Source of the DNA: Mucilaginibacter sp.
GTDB lineage: Bacteria > Bacteroidota > Bacteroidia > Sphingobacteriales > Sphingobacteriaceae
Direction: 5' to 3'
NCBI RefSeq assembly: GCF_028288185.1
Contig: NZ_JAQBOF010000002.1
Coordinates: 62,001-126,000 of the forward strand
DNA length: 64,000 nucleotides
Translations under genes and position numbers: made by a program
Notes under the pieces: generated by a model
Told to the model about the DNA's origin: nothing
The model's input: the letters and a program-made list of their open reading frames with translations, nothing else
Database searches by the model: none
Shown here: positions 44,031 to 52,625 of the stretch, piece by piece
How the letters are laid out: every line of letters starts with the position of its first letter
How positions within the stretch are numbered: the stretch's first letter is position 1

Positions 44031-46163
44031 CTACGCTTTCTCAAACTCAAAAGGCAATGTCCTATACCTTATTCCCGTTGCCGCGAAAACCGCGTTACCA
44101 ACTGCCGGGGCAATTGGCGGTAATCCGGGTTCGCCAAGGCCGGTTGGGGCATCATCTGTTTGTACAAACTTTACCATCACCTCTATCGGCGCGTCCTTCA
44201 TCCGCAAAAATTTATAGGTATGGAAATTGGTTTGCTCAACCGCTCCCTTATCAAAAGTAACCTTGCTGAATAAAGCGTGGCTCAGCCCGTCAATTATTGC
44301 GCCCTCCACTTGGGTTTCAGCACCGCTTTGGTTAACTACCCGGCCACAGTTTATAGCACTATATACTTTGGTTACCCGTAGTTTGCCATTCTTCATTTTA
44401 GTTACCTCGGCAACATGTGCCGCATAAGTGTTAAACGAAAAATGTGCGGCAAAGCCTTGGTACACATTTGGCTTTTTCGGTTTGCCCCAGCCGCTTATTT
44501 GCGTAACCAGGTCTATAACGCTTTTATACTTTGCAGGATCATAACTAGCTGCTTTACCCGCGGGTTGATTTTTAGCTTTTTCTATCAGTTCCAATCGCAA
44601 CGCTATCGGGTCTTTTTTCATTTGGTGGGCCAGTTCATCCAAAAAGCACTCATCAGCAAAAGCTACCGAGTTTGATGTGGGCGCGCGCCACGGCCCGGTT
44701 TGGATATTTGTTTTCAGACTATGATTATCCGCCCTATAATTAGCAATACTTGCTGCCGGGAAACCATCAGGTTTACCAGCCGAGCCGCCGCTTAATACCG
44801 CTCCGTTAAAATGCCAGGCCGCGATCTCGTTTTTAGCCGGATCAATAGCTGCCTGGTATTTAAACATACTGGCAGGGCGGTAATAATCGCCTTGCATATC
44901 GTCTTCGCGCATCCATAACAATTGCACCGGTACTTTTGCCGCTTGCGATATTAATGCCGCTTCAACACCATAATCTGTTTGCAGTTTACGGCCAAAGCCA
45001 CCGCCTTGGCGTGGCATGCCCAGCGTAATATTTTCCTGCGGAACGTTTAGCGCTTTTGCAACCGCGCCGCGTAAATTGGCAGGCACCTGGGTTGGGCCAT
45101 ATAGCTCAACCTTATCGCCTTTTACATCGGCAAAAAAGTTAAGCGGCTCCATATTGGCATGCGACAATACCGGCACCTGGTAAACTGCCTCTACTATTTT
45201 ATAGTTACTGTTGCTTAAAGCCGCGTCAATGTCACCATCGTTACGGCCGGGCTTATCACTTTTATTATTTAACAGTTCGGTAAATGAAGCAATGTGGTCG
45301 GTACTGCTTTCCAGCGGGCTGGTATCTTCCCAAACAACTTTAAGCACATCACGCCCTTTTTTAGCGGCCCATGTGGATGTTGCCAATACAGCTACCACAT
45401 TATGTACCTGCACTACGTTTTTAACACCGGCAACTTTACGGGTTTCGGTATCATCGAACGATTTAAAGGTTTTGCCGAATGCCGGCGGCCTTGCCACTAT
45501 TGCGAACAGCATCCCCTCACGGCGGGTGTCAATGCCATATAGTGGCTGCCCGGTTATAATTTTATGGTTATCAATATTATGTACCCGGGTGCCTATTATT
45601 TTAAAATCTTTAGGGTCTTTTAATTTTACTGTCGATGGCACGGGCAGTACAGCAGCTTTTGCCGCAAGCTCGCCATAAGATAGTTTTTTGCCGGTTGGTT
45701 TATGAATGATAAAAGCATTCTCGGCATAACAATCAGCCTCATTAACACCCCATTGCTGGGCAGCGGCAGTGATAAGCATTTGCCTGGCTGTAGCCCCCGC
45801 GTTGCGGATAGGCATAAATCTGCCGCGTATGGCGCCACTACCACCCGCGTTTTGCGACCCGTATTTGCTTTGATCAAGCGGGGCCATCTCTACCACTACT
45901 TTATCCCATTGTACATCCAGCTCCTCGGCCAAAATCATGGGTAGCGCTGTTTTTACACCCTGCCCTATCTCGGGGTTAGGCGACATTAACGTGATCAACC
46001 CTTTCGAATCAATAGACACATAAGCATTGGGCGAAAATATGGTATCTGCCAAATGCTGCGCCGGGTTTGCATCCGCCAGTAAATGGAACCCAAACATTAC
46101 ACCGCCACCGGCTATAGCGCTTACTTTTAAAAAGTGGCGCCTTGAAAAATCGGGATTGCTCAT
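44031..46163 (-). CDS. Molybdopterin-binding subunit, IorB-like aldehyde/isoquinoline oxidoreductase
   Basis: A 710-residue xanthine-oxidase-family large subunit. The N-terminus has a twin-arginine signal ([15 protein letters not shown]), so the folded enzyme is exported by the Tat system. Cofactor regions include [11 protein letters not shown] and [12 protein letters not shown], and the catalytic Glu is in GLGEPGLPP. It overlaps the iron-sulfur subunit gene by four bases. There is no FAD subunit, so electrons likely go to a membrane or cytochrome acceptor, as in IorAB. The substrate is unknown. Confidence 0.92.
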   Translation of the reverse strand: MSNPDFSRRHFLKVSAIAGGGVMFGFHLLADANPAQHLADTIFSPNAYVSIDSKGLITLMSPNPEIGQGVKTALPMILAEELDVQWDKVVVEMAPLDQSKYGSQNAGGSGAIRGRFMPIRNAGATARQMLITAAAQQWGVNEADCYAENAFIIHKPTGKKLSYGELAAKAAVLPVPSTVKLKDPKDFKIIGTRVHNIDNHKIITGQPLYGIDTRREGMLFAIVARPPAFGKTFKSFDDTETRKVAGVKNVVQVHNVVAVLATSTWAAKKGRDVLKVVWEDTSPLESSTDHIASFTELLNNKSDKPGRNDGDIDAALSNSNYKIVEAVYQVPVLSHANMEPLNFFADVKGDKVELYGPTQVPANLRGAVAKALNVPQENITLGMPRQGGGFGRKLQTDYGVEAALISQAAKVPVQLLWMREDDMQGDYYRPASMFKYQAAIDPAKNEIAAWHFNGAVLSGGSAGKPDGFPAASIANYRADNHSLKTNIQTGPWRAPTSNSVAFADECFLDELAHQMKKDPIALRLELIEKAKNQPAGKAASYDPAKYKSVIDLVTQISGWGKPKKPNVYQGFAAHFSFNTYAAHVAEVTKMKNGKLRVTKVYSAINCGRVVNQSGAETQVEGAIIDGLSHALFSKVTFDKGAVEQTNFHTYKFLRMKDAPIEVMVKFVQTDDAPTGLGEPGLPPIAPAVGNAVFAATGIRYRTLPFEFEKA

Positions 46164-46627
46164 CTTGCAGCTACTCCTTTCTCTGCCGCTAAGTGTATGG
46201 CCTTACGTATACGGTAATGCGTACCGCAACGACATATATTGTTCATAGCTAAATCTATATCATTATCTGTTGGGTGTGGATTTTGTTTTAGCAAAGCTGA
46301 TGCCGCCATGATCTGCCCGGTTTGGCAATAGCCGCATTGCGGTACATCCATTTCGCTCCAGGCTTTTTGTACGGGATGCGAACCATCTGTACTTAAACCC
46401 TCAATGGTGGTGATCTTCGAATCTTTAACTTCGGATATCGGTAATTGACATGATCGCATAGCGAACCCGTTAAAATGCACCGTACAGGCACCGCATTGCG
46501 CAATACCGCAACCAAACTTCGTGCCCACTAAATTTAAATGATCGCGCAATACCCAGAGCATTGGCGTATCAGCGTCTGCCTCAACAGTAACCAGCTTATT
46601 ATTGACAGAAATTTTGTATGAAGCCAT
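46160..46627 (-). CDS. [2Fe-2S] subunit, IorA/CoxS type
   Basis: A 155-residue protein with two 2Fe-2S sites. The plant-ferredoxin type is [15 protein letters not shown] plus a later Cys, the helical type is [10 protein letters not shown] and CRCGTHYRI. It is the electron-transfer partner of the molybdopterin subunit that follows, with which it is translationally coupled. It has no signal peptide and would be co-exported as a complex. Confidence 0.95.
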   Translation of the reverse strand: MASYKISVNNKLVTVEADADTPMLWVLRDHLNLVGTKFGCGIAQCGACTVHFNGFAMRSCQLPISEVKDSKITTIEGLSTDGSHPVQKAWSEMDVPQCGYCQTGQIMAASALLKQNPHPTDNDIDLAMNNICRCGTHYRIRKAIHLAAEKGVAAR

Positions 46628-47113
46628 ATTGATTAGCGTTTAATACCTATTAAGTAAATTTATTAGTAATTAATTTAGGATGCAAGCACTTTATTGGCTC
46701 ATGATTAAAATGTTACAAGCCCATCCAATTTGGTTAGTTAAATGTAGAGTTATAGCTTTCTATTTGGCGTTGCCTACGGCCCACGCTGTACGCTCATACG
46801 CGCACGAGGCGTTAGGCGCGGCCTGCGCTGAGGTCCTCGAAGCGGCCGGTATCCGCTGCCATCGTTAACCCGGCCCTCTCACCATTCCGTCATCGCGAAC
46901 GAGGCACGAGTGTGGCGATCTCTACACAATAGGTTAACATGCGACCTGGCGCGCAGAGATAGCCACGCTTCGCTCGCTATGACGTATCGGGTATTTGCGC
47001 GAAGCATCGCAAGCGTTAGCGTGATATTTGGTAATTTGTTTACTTTATGCCGATAAAACTCCCATTGCAAAAGGTTTTATTTGATTAAATATTAACCACT
47101 AAAACCAAGAGCA
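46628..47113. other. 486-base intergenic region with a GC-rich patch
   Basis: This gap lies between divergent genes. It contains a GC-rich patch of about 100 bases (46767-46866) with words CGCACGAGGCG and CGCGGCCTGCGC, well above the composition of nearby genes, then a 97-base GTCAT...ATGAC element (46888-46984). A 62-codon frame at 46680-46868 depends on the GC-rich patch and has no protein-like character, so I do not call it. The remainder, 46985-47113, is probably promoter region for the DinB gene. Confidence 0.55.
46888..46984. repeat. GTCAT...ATGAC inverted-repeat element, 97 bases
   Basis: The left arm begins CGTCATCGCGAACGAGGCAC and the right arm, read on the other strand, CGTCATAGCGAGCGAAGC; both then continue into GTGGC(G/T)ATCTC. 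It is the large form of the repeat seen in short form at 3574-3602 and again at 63048-63144, also 97 bases long. Confidence 0.75.
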
Positions 47114-47602
47114 ATGGATCAACAACAAGTATTTGTAAAAATGGCTGTCGACGGATGGAACCAGCAAATTAAATTCACCAATGACACATTGGATAAAATA
47201 TCTGACGAGGAGTTGCTGAATGAAATATCTCCGGGAAAAAATCGCGGGATTTATTTATTAGGGCATTTAGTTGCCGTGCACGACCAATTATTGCCATTAC
47301 TTCGTTTTGAAGACCCATCATATCCCGAACTTCGTCCTGTTTTTATTGAAGCGCCCGATAAAGCAATTGCCGACCTTCCGCCGGTTAGCCAATTAAGAGC
47401 GCAATGGCATGCAGTTAACAATAAATTTTCGGCACATATTGACAGCCTGCCGGCAGGGGATTGGTTTACACGCCACGCCAGTGTATCAGAAGAAGATTTT
47501 GAAAAAGAACCGCATAGAAACCGCCTTAACGTTTTAATGAGCCGCACCAGCCACCTGGCCAATCACCGGGGGCAAATAGTTTTATTGATACCGAAAGCGT
47601 AA
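47114..47602 (+). CDS. DinB-family putative metal-binding protein
   Basis: A 162-residue four-helix-bundle protein of the DinB type. The probable metal ligands are in GHLVAVHDQLL (about residue 51) and SHLANHRGQIVLL (about 148-160). Members include thiol transferases, but many are uncharacterised. It has no obvious operon partner. Confidence 0.85.
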   Translation: MDQQQVFVKMAVDGWNQQIKFTNDTLDKISDEELLNEISPGKNRGIYLLGHLVAVHDQLLPLLRFEDPSYPELRPVFIEAPDKAIADLPPVSQLRAQWHAVNNKFSAHIDSLPAGDWFTRHASVSEEDFEKEPHRNRLNVLMSRTSHLANHRGQIVLLIPKA

Positions 47603-47641
47603 ACTTTGTGGTGGGAAACGTTTAGCTGTCAACTTCTTGGT

Positions 47642-47694
47642 AAGTCACGGTACGCCGCCCTAAGGCCAGCGCTGCATATTCACGCCAGAGGGGG
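47642..47694 (+). repeat. GC-rich repeat element, copy 1
   Basis: This stretch (AAGTCACGGTACGCCGCCCT, then GCGCTGCATATTCACGCCAG) matches, in reverse orientation, the stretch at 49385-49439 with few differences over about 53 bases. The two copies face each other across the PPC/LytTR gene pair. It is richer in G+C than the coding DNA around it. Confidence 0.8.
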
Positions 47695-47734
47695 ATATCG
47701 TTATAGCTGTGTGTTAATATCGATCAAAGTATCA

Positions 47735-47771
47735 AAACAAAAAACCGCCTCATAATTGACTTATGAGACGG
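47735..47771 (-). terminator. Intrinsic terminator for the PPC-like gene
   Basis: On the minus strand the stem CCGTCTCATAA / TTATGAGGCGG (one G-U pair, GTCAA loop) is followed by TTTTTTG. It lies 50 bases downstream of the gene's stop. Confidence 0.78.
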
Positions 47772-47821
47772 CATCTTTTAACAACTTTTGTATCATCAAT
47801 CAACCTTTTTAGGAGTTCACA

Positions 47822-48388
47822 TTAAAAGTGAGTAAGAGCAAGGTAAATACCTACGGTGCCACTCGTCGATGTCCAACTACTCGGGTATCCAATATATTTG
47901 TCGGTACCGTCTACTACTAAGTAATAAGTACCGGCACTCGCGTAATATTGCATCAAGGGTTGCAAGTGAATGTGGTCATTGTTATCCCCAGAGCCAGCGC
48001 CATCATCACCGGAGGTAAGTAGGGTGCTCTCGTCGGAGCCAAGCAAATAGAAAACGCTATCAAAATCAGAAGTACCACCGTTTATGGTTAAGTAACCATC
48101 ATCTATTAAAGTTATCTTAATCCACCTATCAGTACCGGAATGAGTGGCATCCCCATAATTATTAATAAGAGGAGAACACGAAGTACACGCAGTCAGGTCC
48201 TTATGTTCGAAGCCTAAAGTCACAGTATCAGGATCAGCTTGGGTGCCGTCTTGAGCTTTGGTTGATAATGAACAGGTAAGCAAAAATAATGCAGCGCATA
48301 AGCTATAAAGAAATTTCCTGTTTACTGATGTAACAGGGCTCAGTTTTGGCATAGTAGCTTTTTTGATAGTTCTGTTTAAGTTTTTCAT
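47822..48388 (-). CDS. Secreted protein with PPC-like beta-sandwich domain
   Basis: A 188-residue exported protein. The N-terminus is long and basic before a hydrophobic core ending STKAQ; an ATG at 48352 would give a more usual signal peptide. The mature part resembles a bacterial pre-peptidase C-terminal (PPC) domain: DRWIKITLIDDGYLTI, FDSVFYLLGSDEST, YYASAGTYYLVVDG. Such domains normally sit on larger secreted enzymes, but here it stands alone with no T9SS C-terminal signal. It is divergent from a LytTR regulator that may control it. Confidence 0.65.
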   Translation of the reverse strand: MKNLNRTIKKATMPKLSPVTSVNRKFLYSLCAALFLLTCSLSTKAQDGTQADPDTVTLGFEHKDLTACTSCSPLINNYGDATHSGTDRWIKITLIDDGYLTINGGTSDFDSVFYLLGSDESTLLTSGDDGAGSGDNNDHIHLQPLMQYYASAGTYYLVVDGTDKYIGYPSSWTSTSGTVGIYLALTHF

Positions 48389-48609
48389 GTTTTTAATTTT
48401 TAGTTATCCAATATTAACTAAAATGTAAATTCGTTTTTATTTTATTACATGAAGAACAAGGTTTGGCATGACGAAATGGCTTTTTGCATACACCAAACCT
48501 CAAAAATTATGTTTGCTTATTTCATCTGCCAGGTAACTTTATTAAAAAACACCCGTATAAAATGATTAGTTTTAGCCCTAAGACTAACACCTAAACCAAT
48601 TTTACCGTC

Positions 48610-49374
48610 ATGATATCTCACCTTGCCAAAACGGAAACATTTTCATTGTACGTTATCGAAGAAAGCGCAGCAGTGAACAGCATAGCCAACCATTTACATC
48701 ATCATACAGATTTTATATTGGCCGGCAGTCAAAACAACCCAAATATTGCTTTAGAAGAAATTCTTAGAAAAGACCGATTTCCGGATGCTGTGATCGTAAA
48801 TATTGAAGTGTGCGCGGCCCATCAAAGCAATCTGCCCGAATTAATAACAAATCACACTTCACTGATCATTACCTCCCGATCTGAGGAAGATGCAGTGCTG
48901 GCGTTCAACTATAAGGCTGTCGATTTTCTGATTAGCCCAATAAGTTTAACGCAGTTGAACCGCGCTTTGAATAAAGTAAGATCCGGCAAATACCCGGCGC
49001 CCCAAAATGACCTATCCCCACATTTCTATATTCAAAGCGAAGCAAAAGGAAAGATGATCCGTCTGAATCATGATGATGTTTTTTATGTTGAGGCTTGCCA
49101 AAACTATGTGACCATTTACCTCGAAAAAAGCAAATATGTCACTTATTTAACCATGAAGGAGTTGGAGCAAAAGTTATCAAACACATCATTTTTGCGCATT
49201 CACAAATCATATCTTGTCAACGAATCAAAGATCCACTCGGTTGATGGCGATTATGTGATCTTAGAGAACAATTTCTTCATAAAAATAGGTGCCAACTACA
49301 AAGAAAGTATGTTAGCATCACTTCATCCAAATTTTTTTATTTCGAAGCGTAGTGGTTTCAGGGTGGCAAAATAG
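48610..49374 (+). CDS. LytTR regulator with a degenerate receiver domain
   Basis: A 254-residue protein. The C-terminal LytTR DNA-binding domain (about 145-250) is canonical: DVFYVEACQNYVTIYL, FLRIHKSYLVN, and FFIKIGANYKE. The N-terminal 125 residues have a receiver shape but lack its chemistry: the acidic pair is Glu17-Glu18, the phosphoacceptor is Asn64 (VIVNIEV), and the invariant Lys is Ser109 (FLISPIS). It therefore should not be switched by ordinary phosphorylation. No histidine kinase of the LytS type is adjacent. The neighbouring secreted protein is a probable target. Confidence 0.85.
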   Translation: MISHLAKTETFSLYVIEESAAVNSIANHLHHHTDFILAGSQNNPNIALEEILRKDRFPDAVIVNIEVCAAHQSNLPELITNHTSLIITSRSEEDAVLAFNYKAVDFLISPISLTQLNRALNKVRSGKYPAPQNDLSPHFYIQSEAKGKMIRLNHDDVFYVEACQNYVTIYLEKSKYVTYLTMKELEQKLSNTSFLRIHKSYLVNESKIHSVDGDYVILENNFFIKIGANYKESMLASLHPNFFISKRSGFRVAK

Positions 49375-49384
49375 TTGCTTTTCA

Positions 49385-49439
49385 CCCCATCCTGGCGCGA
49401 GTATGCAGCGGTGGCTTGAGGGCGGCGTACTCGTGACTT
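49385..49439 (-). repeat. GC-rich repeat element, copy 2
   Basis: This is the inverted partner of 47642-47694; read on the minus strand it begins AAGTCACGAGTACGCCGCCC and ends GCGCCAGGATGGG. It starts ten bases after the LytTR stop. The rest of the 355-base gap 49375-49729 holds only a small hairpin at 49709-49721 (GCCCC/GGGGC, loop ATC). Confidence 0.8.
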
Positions 49440-49729
49440 TTAATCAACCAAACCAACCGCCTTGCATTATAACTACAAGTACTGTACTTTTAAGTAATAA
49501 TGAGTACCAAATATAAATTCTGAGATCAGGACAAATTGTATTTTTATAAGCTTTGCGGTTATAAATTGGATCGATCTGTTTATCCGTAATGAATACCAAG
49601 ATATTTTATTAGATTTCGTGGCGGCATTGCCAGCAGAATAAAGGCCTTGAGATATATGGTTGGTGTATAGGGTTAACACCTTTGTAGAAAATAAGTAGAA
49701 AAGTCTTTGCCCCATCGGGGCTACCCAAT

Positions 49730-51115
49730 CTATTCAACCGCTTCATCATCGCCAATCTCAATATATTTTTGATCCAACTGCTTATTAGCCTTAGCGCCCA
49801 AACTCTTTATTTTCTCGGCTGTCTTGGTTAAGTTGCCGTTGCCCTCAGTTAACTTGTTAATTGCACTGTCATAAGCATTCTGGCTTAGTTTAATATTTTT
49901 GCCGATGCCTTCCATATCATTTACAAAGCCCACAAATTTATCATACATGGCTCCGCTTAAACGGGCAATTTCTAGTACGTTACGGTTTTGTCGTTCTTGT
50001 TTCCAGATACTGGCAATGGTGCGCAATGTAGCCAGTAAGGTTGACGGACTAACAATCACCACCCGCTTATCCCAGGCATCGCTAAATAATTCAGAATCTA
50101 TCTGCACCGCGAAACTGAATGATGATTCGATCGGGATAAACAACAACACAAAATCCGGCGAGTTAATCTGGTACAGATCATGGTAGTTTTTTGATGATAA
50201 ACCATGCACATGGCTGCGGATAGATTCGACATGCGCTTTCGAGAATAGCTTGCGATCGTCCTCGGTCTCACAATTAACCAAGCGCTCATAAGCTATTAAA
50301 GACACTTTAGAGTCAATAATCAGGTGTTTTTCATCCGGCAGGTCTATTATAACATCGGGCTGTAAACGGCTGCCGTCTACGCCGGTTAAACTGGCTTGCA
50401 GGCGGTACTCCTGGTCTTTCACCAGGCCCGAGCGTTCTAATACACGTTCTAAAATAACCTCGCCCCAGTTGCCTTGCTTTTTATTATCACCTTTTAGGGC
50501 TTTTGTTAGATTTTGCGCCTCATCGCTAATTTGTTTGTTTAGCTCCATTAGCTGGGTAATTACCCCTTTCATGGTATTACGCTCGGCGGCTTCCATATTG
50601 TATACCTTGTCCACCTTATCTTCAAACGCTTTCAGGTTTTCTTTAAGCGGATTTAAGATGATATCTAAATTGGTGCGGTTAACATCAATAAACTCTTTTG
50701 ATTTTTCTTTCAGGAGTTTCTCGGCAACGTTCTCAAACTCCTTCTGAAATTTTTGCTGTATCTCCTGGATGCTTTTTTCCTGGTCGCCCAGTCGCTCGCG
50801 TTGTGCTTTAAATTGCTCCTCGGCTTTGGCCATACGGTTTTTTTCGGTAAGCAGTTCCTGGTTTAATGTAGTGATAGCGGTGTCATAACGCTCGCGCTCA
50901 TCCTGTAACTGTTTATCGGCTTTGTCGCGTTCTAAACCCAAACCTAATGCGCGCTCTTCGGCCTTAGCTAAAGTTATGCTTAGCGTTGCATTATCATTTT
51001 TCAATCGCGCAAACTCTTCCGCCGAAATACCATCAGCAGAGGTTGGCTTCTTTAAAAAAAGAAACACGGCAATTAAAAGTATTACAAGGGAAGCGAATAA
51101 AAAAGCGACAGTCAT
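49730..51115 (-). CDS. rmuC: RmuC-like DNA recombination protein
   Basis: A 461-residue protein. An N-terminal transmembrane helix (residues 1-20) is followed by a long coiled coil (about 35-195). The nuclease-like core contains NWGEVILERVLERSGL, DVIIDLPDEKHLIIDSKVSL and FVLLFIPIESSF. RmuC limits inversions at short inverted repeats in E. coli. The local abundance of inverted repeats is a coincidence that I note but do not interpret further. Confidence 0.92.
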   Translation of the reverse strand: MTVAFLFASLVILLIAVFLFLKKPTSADGISAEEFARLKNDNATLSITLAKAEERALGLGLERDKADKQLQDERERYDTAITTLNQELLTEKNRMAKAEEQFKAQRERLGDQEKSIQEIQQKFQKEFENVAEKLLKEKSKEFIDVNRTNLDIILNPLKENLKAFEDKVDKVYNMEAAERNTMKGVITQLMELNKQISDEAQNLTKALKGDNKKQGNWGEVILERVLERSGLVKDQEYRLQASLTGVDGSRLQPDVIIDLPDEKHLIIDSKVSLIAYERLVNCETEDDRKLFSKAHVESIRSHVHGLSSKNYHDLYQINSPDFVLLFIPIESSFSFAVQIDSELFSDAWDKRVVIVSPSTLLATLRTIASIWKQERQNRNVLEIARLSGAMYDKFVGFVNDMEGIGKNIKLSQNAYDSAINKLTEGNGNLTKTAEKIKSLGAKANKQLDQKYIEIGDDEAVE

Positions 51116-51195
51116 TTTGATAAAAATATTAGCAAAACGAAGGTAAATAAAAATTAGCTATGCGGTAAATTATTAATGTTTTTATAGCGGATAAA

Positions 51196-51933
51196 TTACA
51201 GGGAGGCATCAACCGTGGTGGTAGTCTCTAAGATATGGTTAAGATCATGAATAATAGCATCAAGCTTTTTGGCCGATTTTGAAATGCTCTTGAATACTGT
51301 TTTTAAATCTTCAGCATCAATAGTGCCTGCATGGCTCGCAATTTCTAACAAACCTAATATATTGGCAACGGGCACTCTTAAATTATGCGATACAACATAA
51401 GCAACTTGTTCGAGATCTTTATTGCGCTGCAATAAATCTTTCATGGTATTTTCGCGTTCTAACAAGGCCTTTTTTATCTGGGTGATGTCGCGGTTTATGC
51501 CCAGTAATCCTATCACTTTATCTACCTCGTTTTTTATTGGAACTTTGGTTGTTAGGTTCCATCTTATTTCTTTTGTATTCTTGTCTGTAAAGTGTTCTTC
51601 TTGATTTACCAACGCATTAGAAGATCTCATAATCTCATGTTCATCCTCATGAAACCGTTCTGCATCGCTGGCGGGATAAAAATCAAAATCTGTTTTCCCT
51701 ATCATTTCCTCGGGCATCGCACAACCGGCGTTAACGGCTACGGGCGTATTGCACATTATAAAATGTCCCGTGGGGTCTTTTAAATAAATTTGATCGGGCA
51801 GGTGTTCAATAACCAGACGAAACAAATCATTCTTAGAAGAAGCCCCATAATTTTTAAGAACTCTTTCGATTAAGTGATTGTTTAGGGCATTCGACTGTTT
51901 TTCAGCACTAACCCTTTTTGATTTATTGTTCAT
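51196..51933 (-). CDS. PAS domain protein with a DHp helix and no ATPase domain
   Basis: A 245-residue protein. Residues 35-155 form a PAS domain with its C-terminal motif (LPDQIYLKDPTGHFIMCN, EIRWNLTTKVPI, GLLGINRDIT). Residues 160-245 form a coiled coil and a DHp-like helical pair with His183 in VVSHNLRVPVAN. The protein ends after the second DHp helix; there is no HATPase domain, and only 80 bases separate it from the next gene, which rules out a nearby frameshift. It might act as a phosphotransfer or dimerisation partner. Confidence 0.8.
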   Translation of the reverse strand: MNNKSKRVSAEKQSNALNNHLIERVLKNYGASSKNDLFRLVIEHLPDQIYLKDPTGHFIMCNTPVAVNAGCAMPEEMIGKTDFDFYPASDAERFHEDEHEIMRSSNALVNQEEHFTDKNTKEIRWNLTTKVPIKNEVDKVIGLLGINRDITQIKKALLERENTMKDLLQRNKDLEQVAYVVSHNLRVPVANILGLLEIASHAGTIDAEDLKTVFKSISKSAKKLDAIIHDLNHILETTTTVDASL

Positions 51934-52139
51934 GAGTGTATATTCAAAATCAAGCTATCAATTATTATAATAGCGCCCGTGTTTAAATACTAGTTAATAA
52001 TTTGGTTTGCGGGAAAACATTATTGCTATCTAAAATAGTAATAATTAATGAAACATACGATTTGTTGATTTGTTTCTTAAAGGTTAATTTGGCGGGCCAT
52101 TAAAGAAAAAACAATCAAAAGCGGGGTTTAATAAAGAAT

Positions 52140-52622
52140 TTATTTAACCGTCTCCACCCGCAAACCAACATCACTCACCTCATGCAATGGGTTATCGCGC
52201 ATGTTTTGTTCTATTTGGAAAGTGTAAGTACCTTTAGTCGGGAATTTATAATTTAACAGAAAGGGTGTTTGGTAACTATACAAATTGCCCGATCCCTGCC
52301 CTAGCCATTCACCATCGGGGTTAGCCAGTTTAAACTCATACCGCACCGCAGTTGTTTTTTTATCGGGATTGGTTTGATGTATTAATAAAAAAATGTTGGA
52401 GTACTTATAATCGCCGGTTACCCTTAAATTAAGGTATAGGTTATAAGCCTGCTGCTCATTATCTATTTTTACCGAATATTTAATTTTATTGGTATACGCC
52501 CAATTGTTGTTAACGATCTCGGCATTCTGATCAATAACCGCATTTGGGTCTGTACAACCCGCCCCTGATAGCAATATTAAAACCATCAGGGCGGGGAATA
52601 AGTATTTTAAAGCACTTTTCAT
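52140..52622 (-). CDS. gldH: Gliding motility lipoprotein GldH
   Basis: A 160-residue lipoprotein with a signal peptide and lipobox SGAGC. The body (NWAYTNKIKYSVKI, LRVTGDYKYSNIFLLIH, GQGSGNLY..Q.PFLLNYKFP.KGTYTF.IEQNMR) matches GldH, an outer-membrane component of the Bacteroidota gliding/T9SS machinery. It lies three bases after the PSP1 gene, as in other genomes of the phylum. Confidence 0.92.
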   Translation of the reverse strand: MKSALKYLFPALMVLILLSGAGCTDPNAVIDQNAEIVNNNWAYTNKIKYSVKIDNEQQAYNLYLNLRVTGDYKYSNIFLLIHQTNPDKKTTAVRYEFKLANPDGEWLGQGSGNLYSYQTPFLLNYKFPTKGTYTFQIEQNMRDNPLHEVSDVGLRVETVK

Positions 52623-52625
52623 TGC

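Noticed and set aside
44031..46627. Complete three-subunit xanthine dehydrogenase
   Set aside because: There is no FAD-binding subunit gene; the two-subunit IorAB type fits better.
46680..46868. 62-codon open frame in the GC-rich gap
   Set aside because: It relies on the GC-rich patch, has no family character and no ribosome-binding context; treated as intergenic.
51116..51195. Lost ATPase domain by frameshift of the PAS-DHp gene
   Set aside because: Only 80 bases lie between its stop and rmuC, too little for an ATPase domain.
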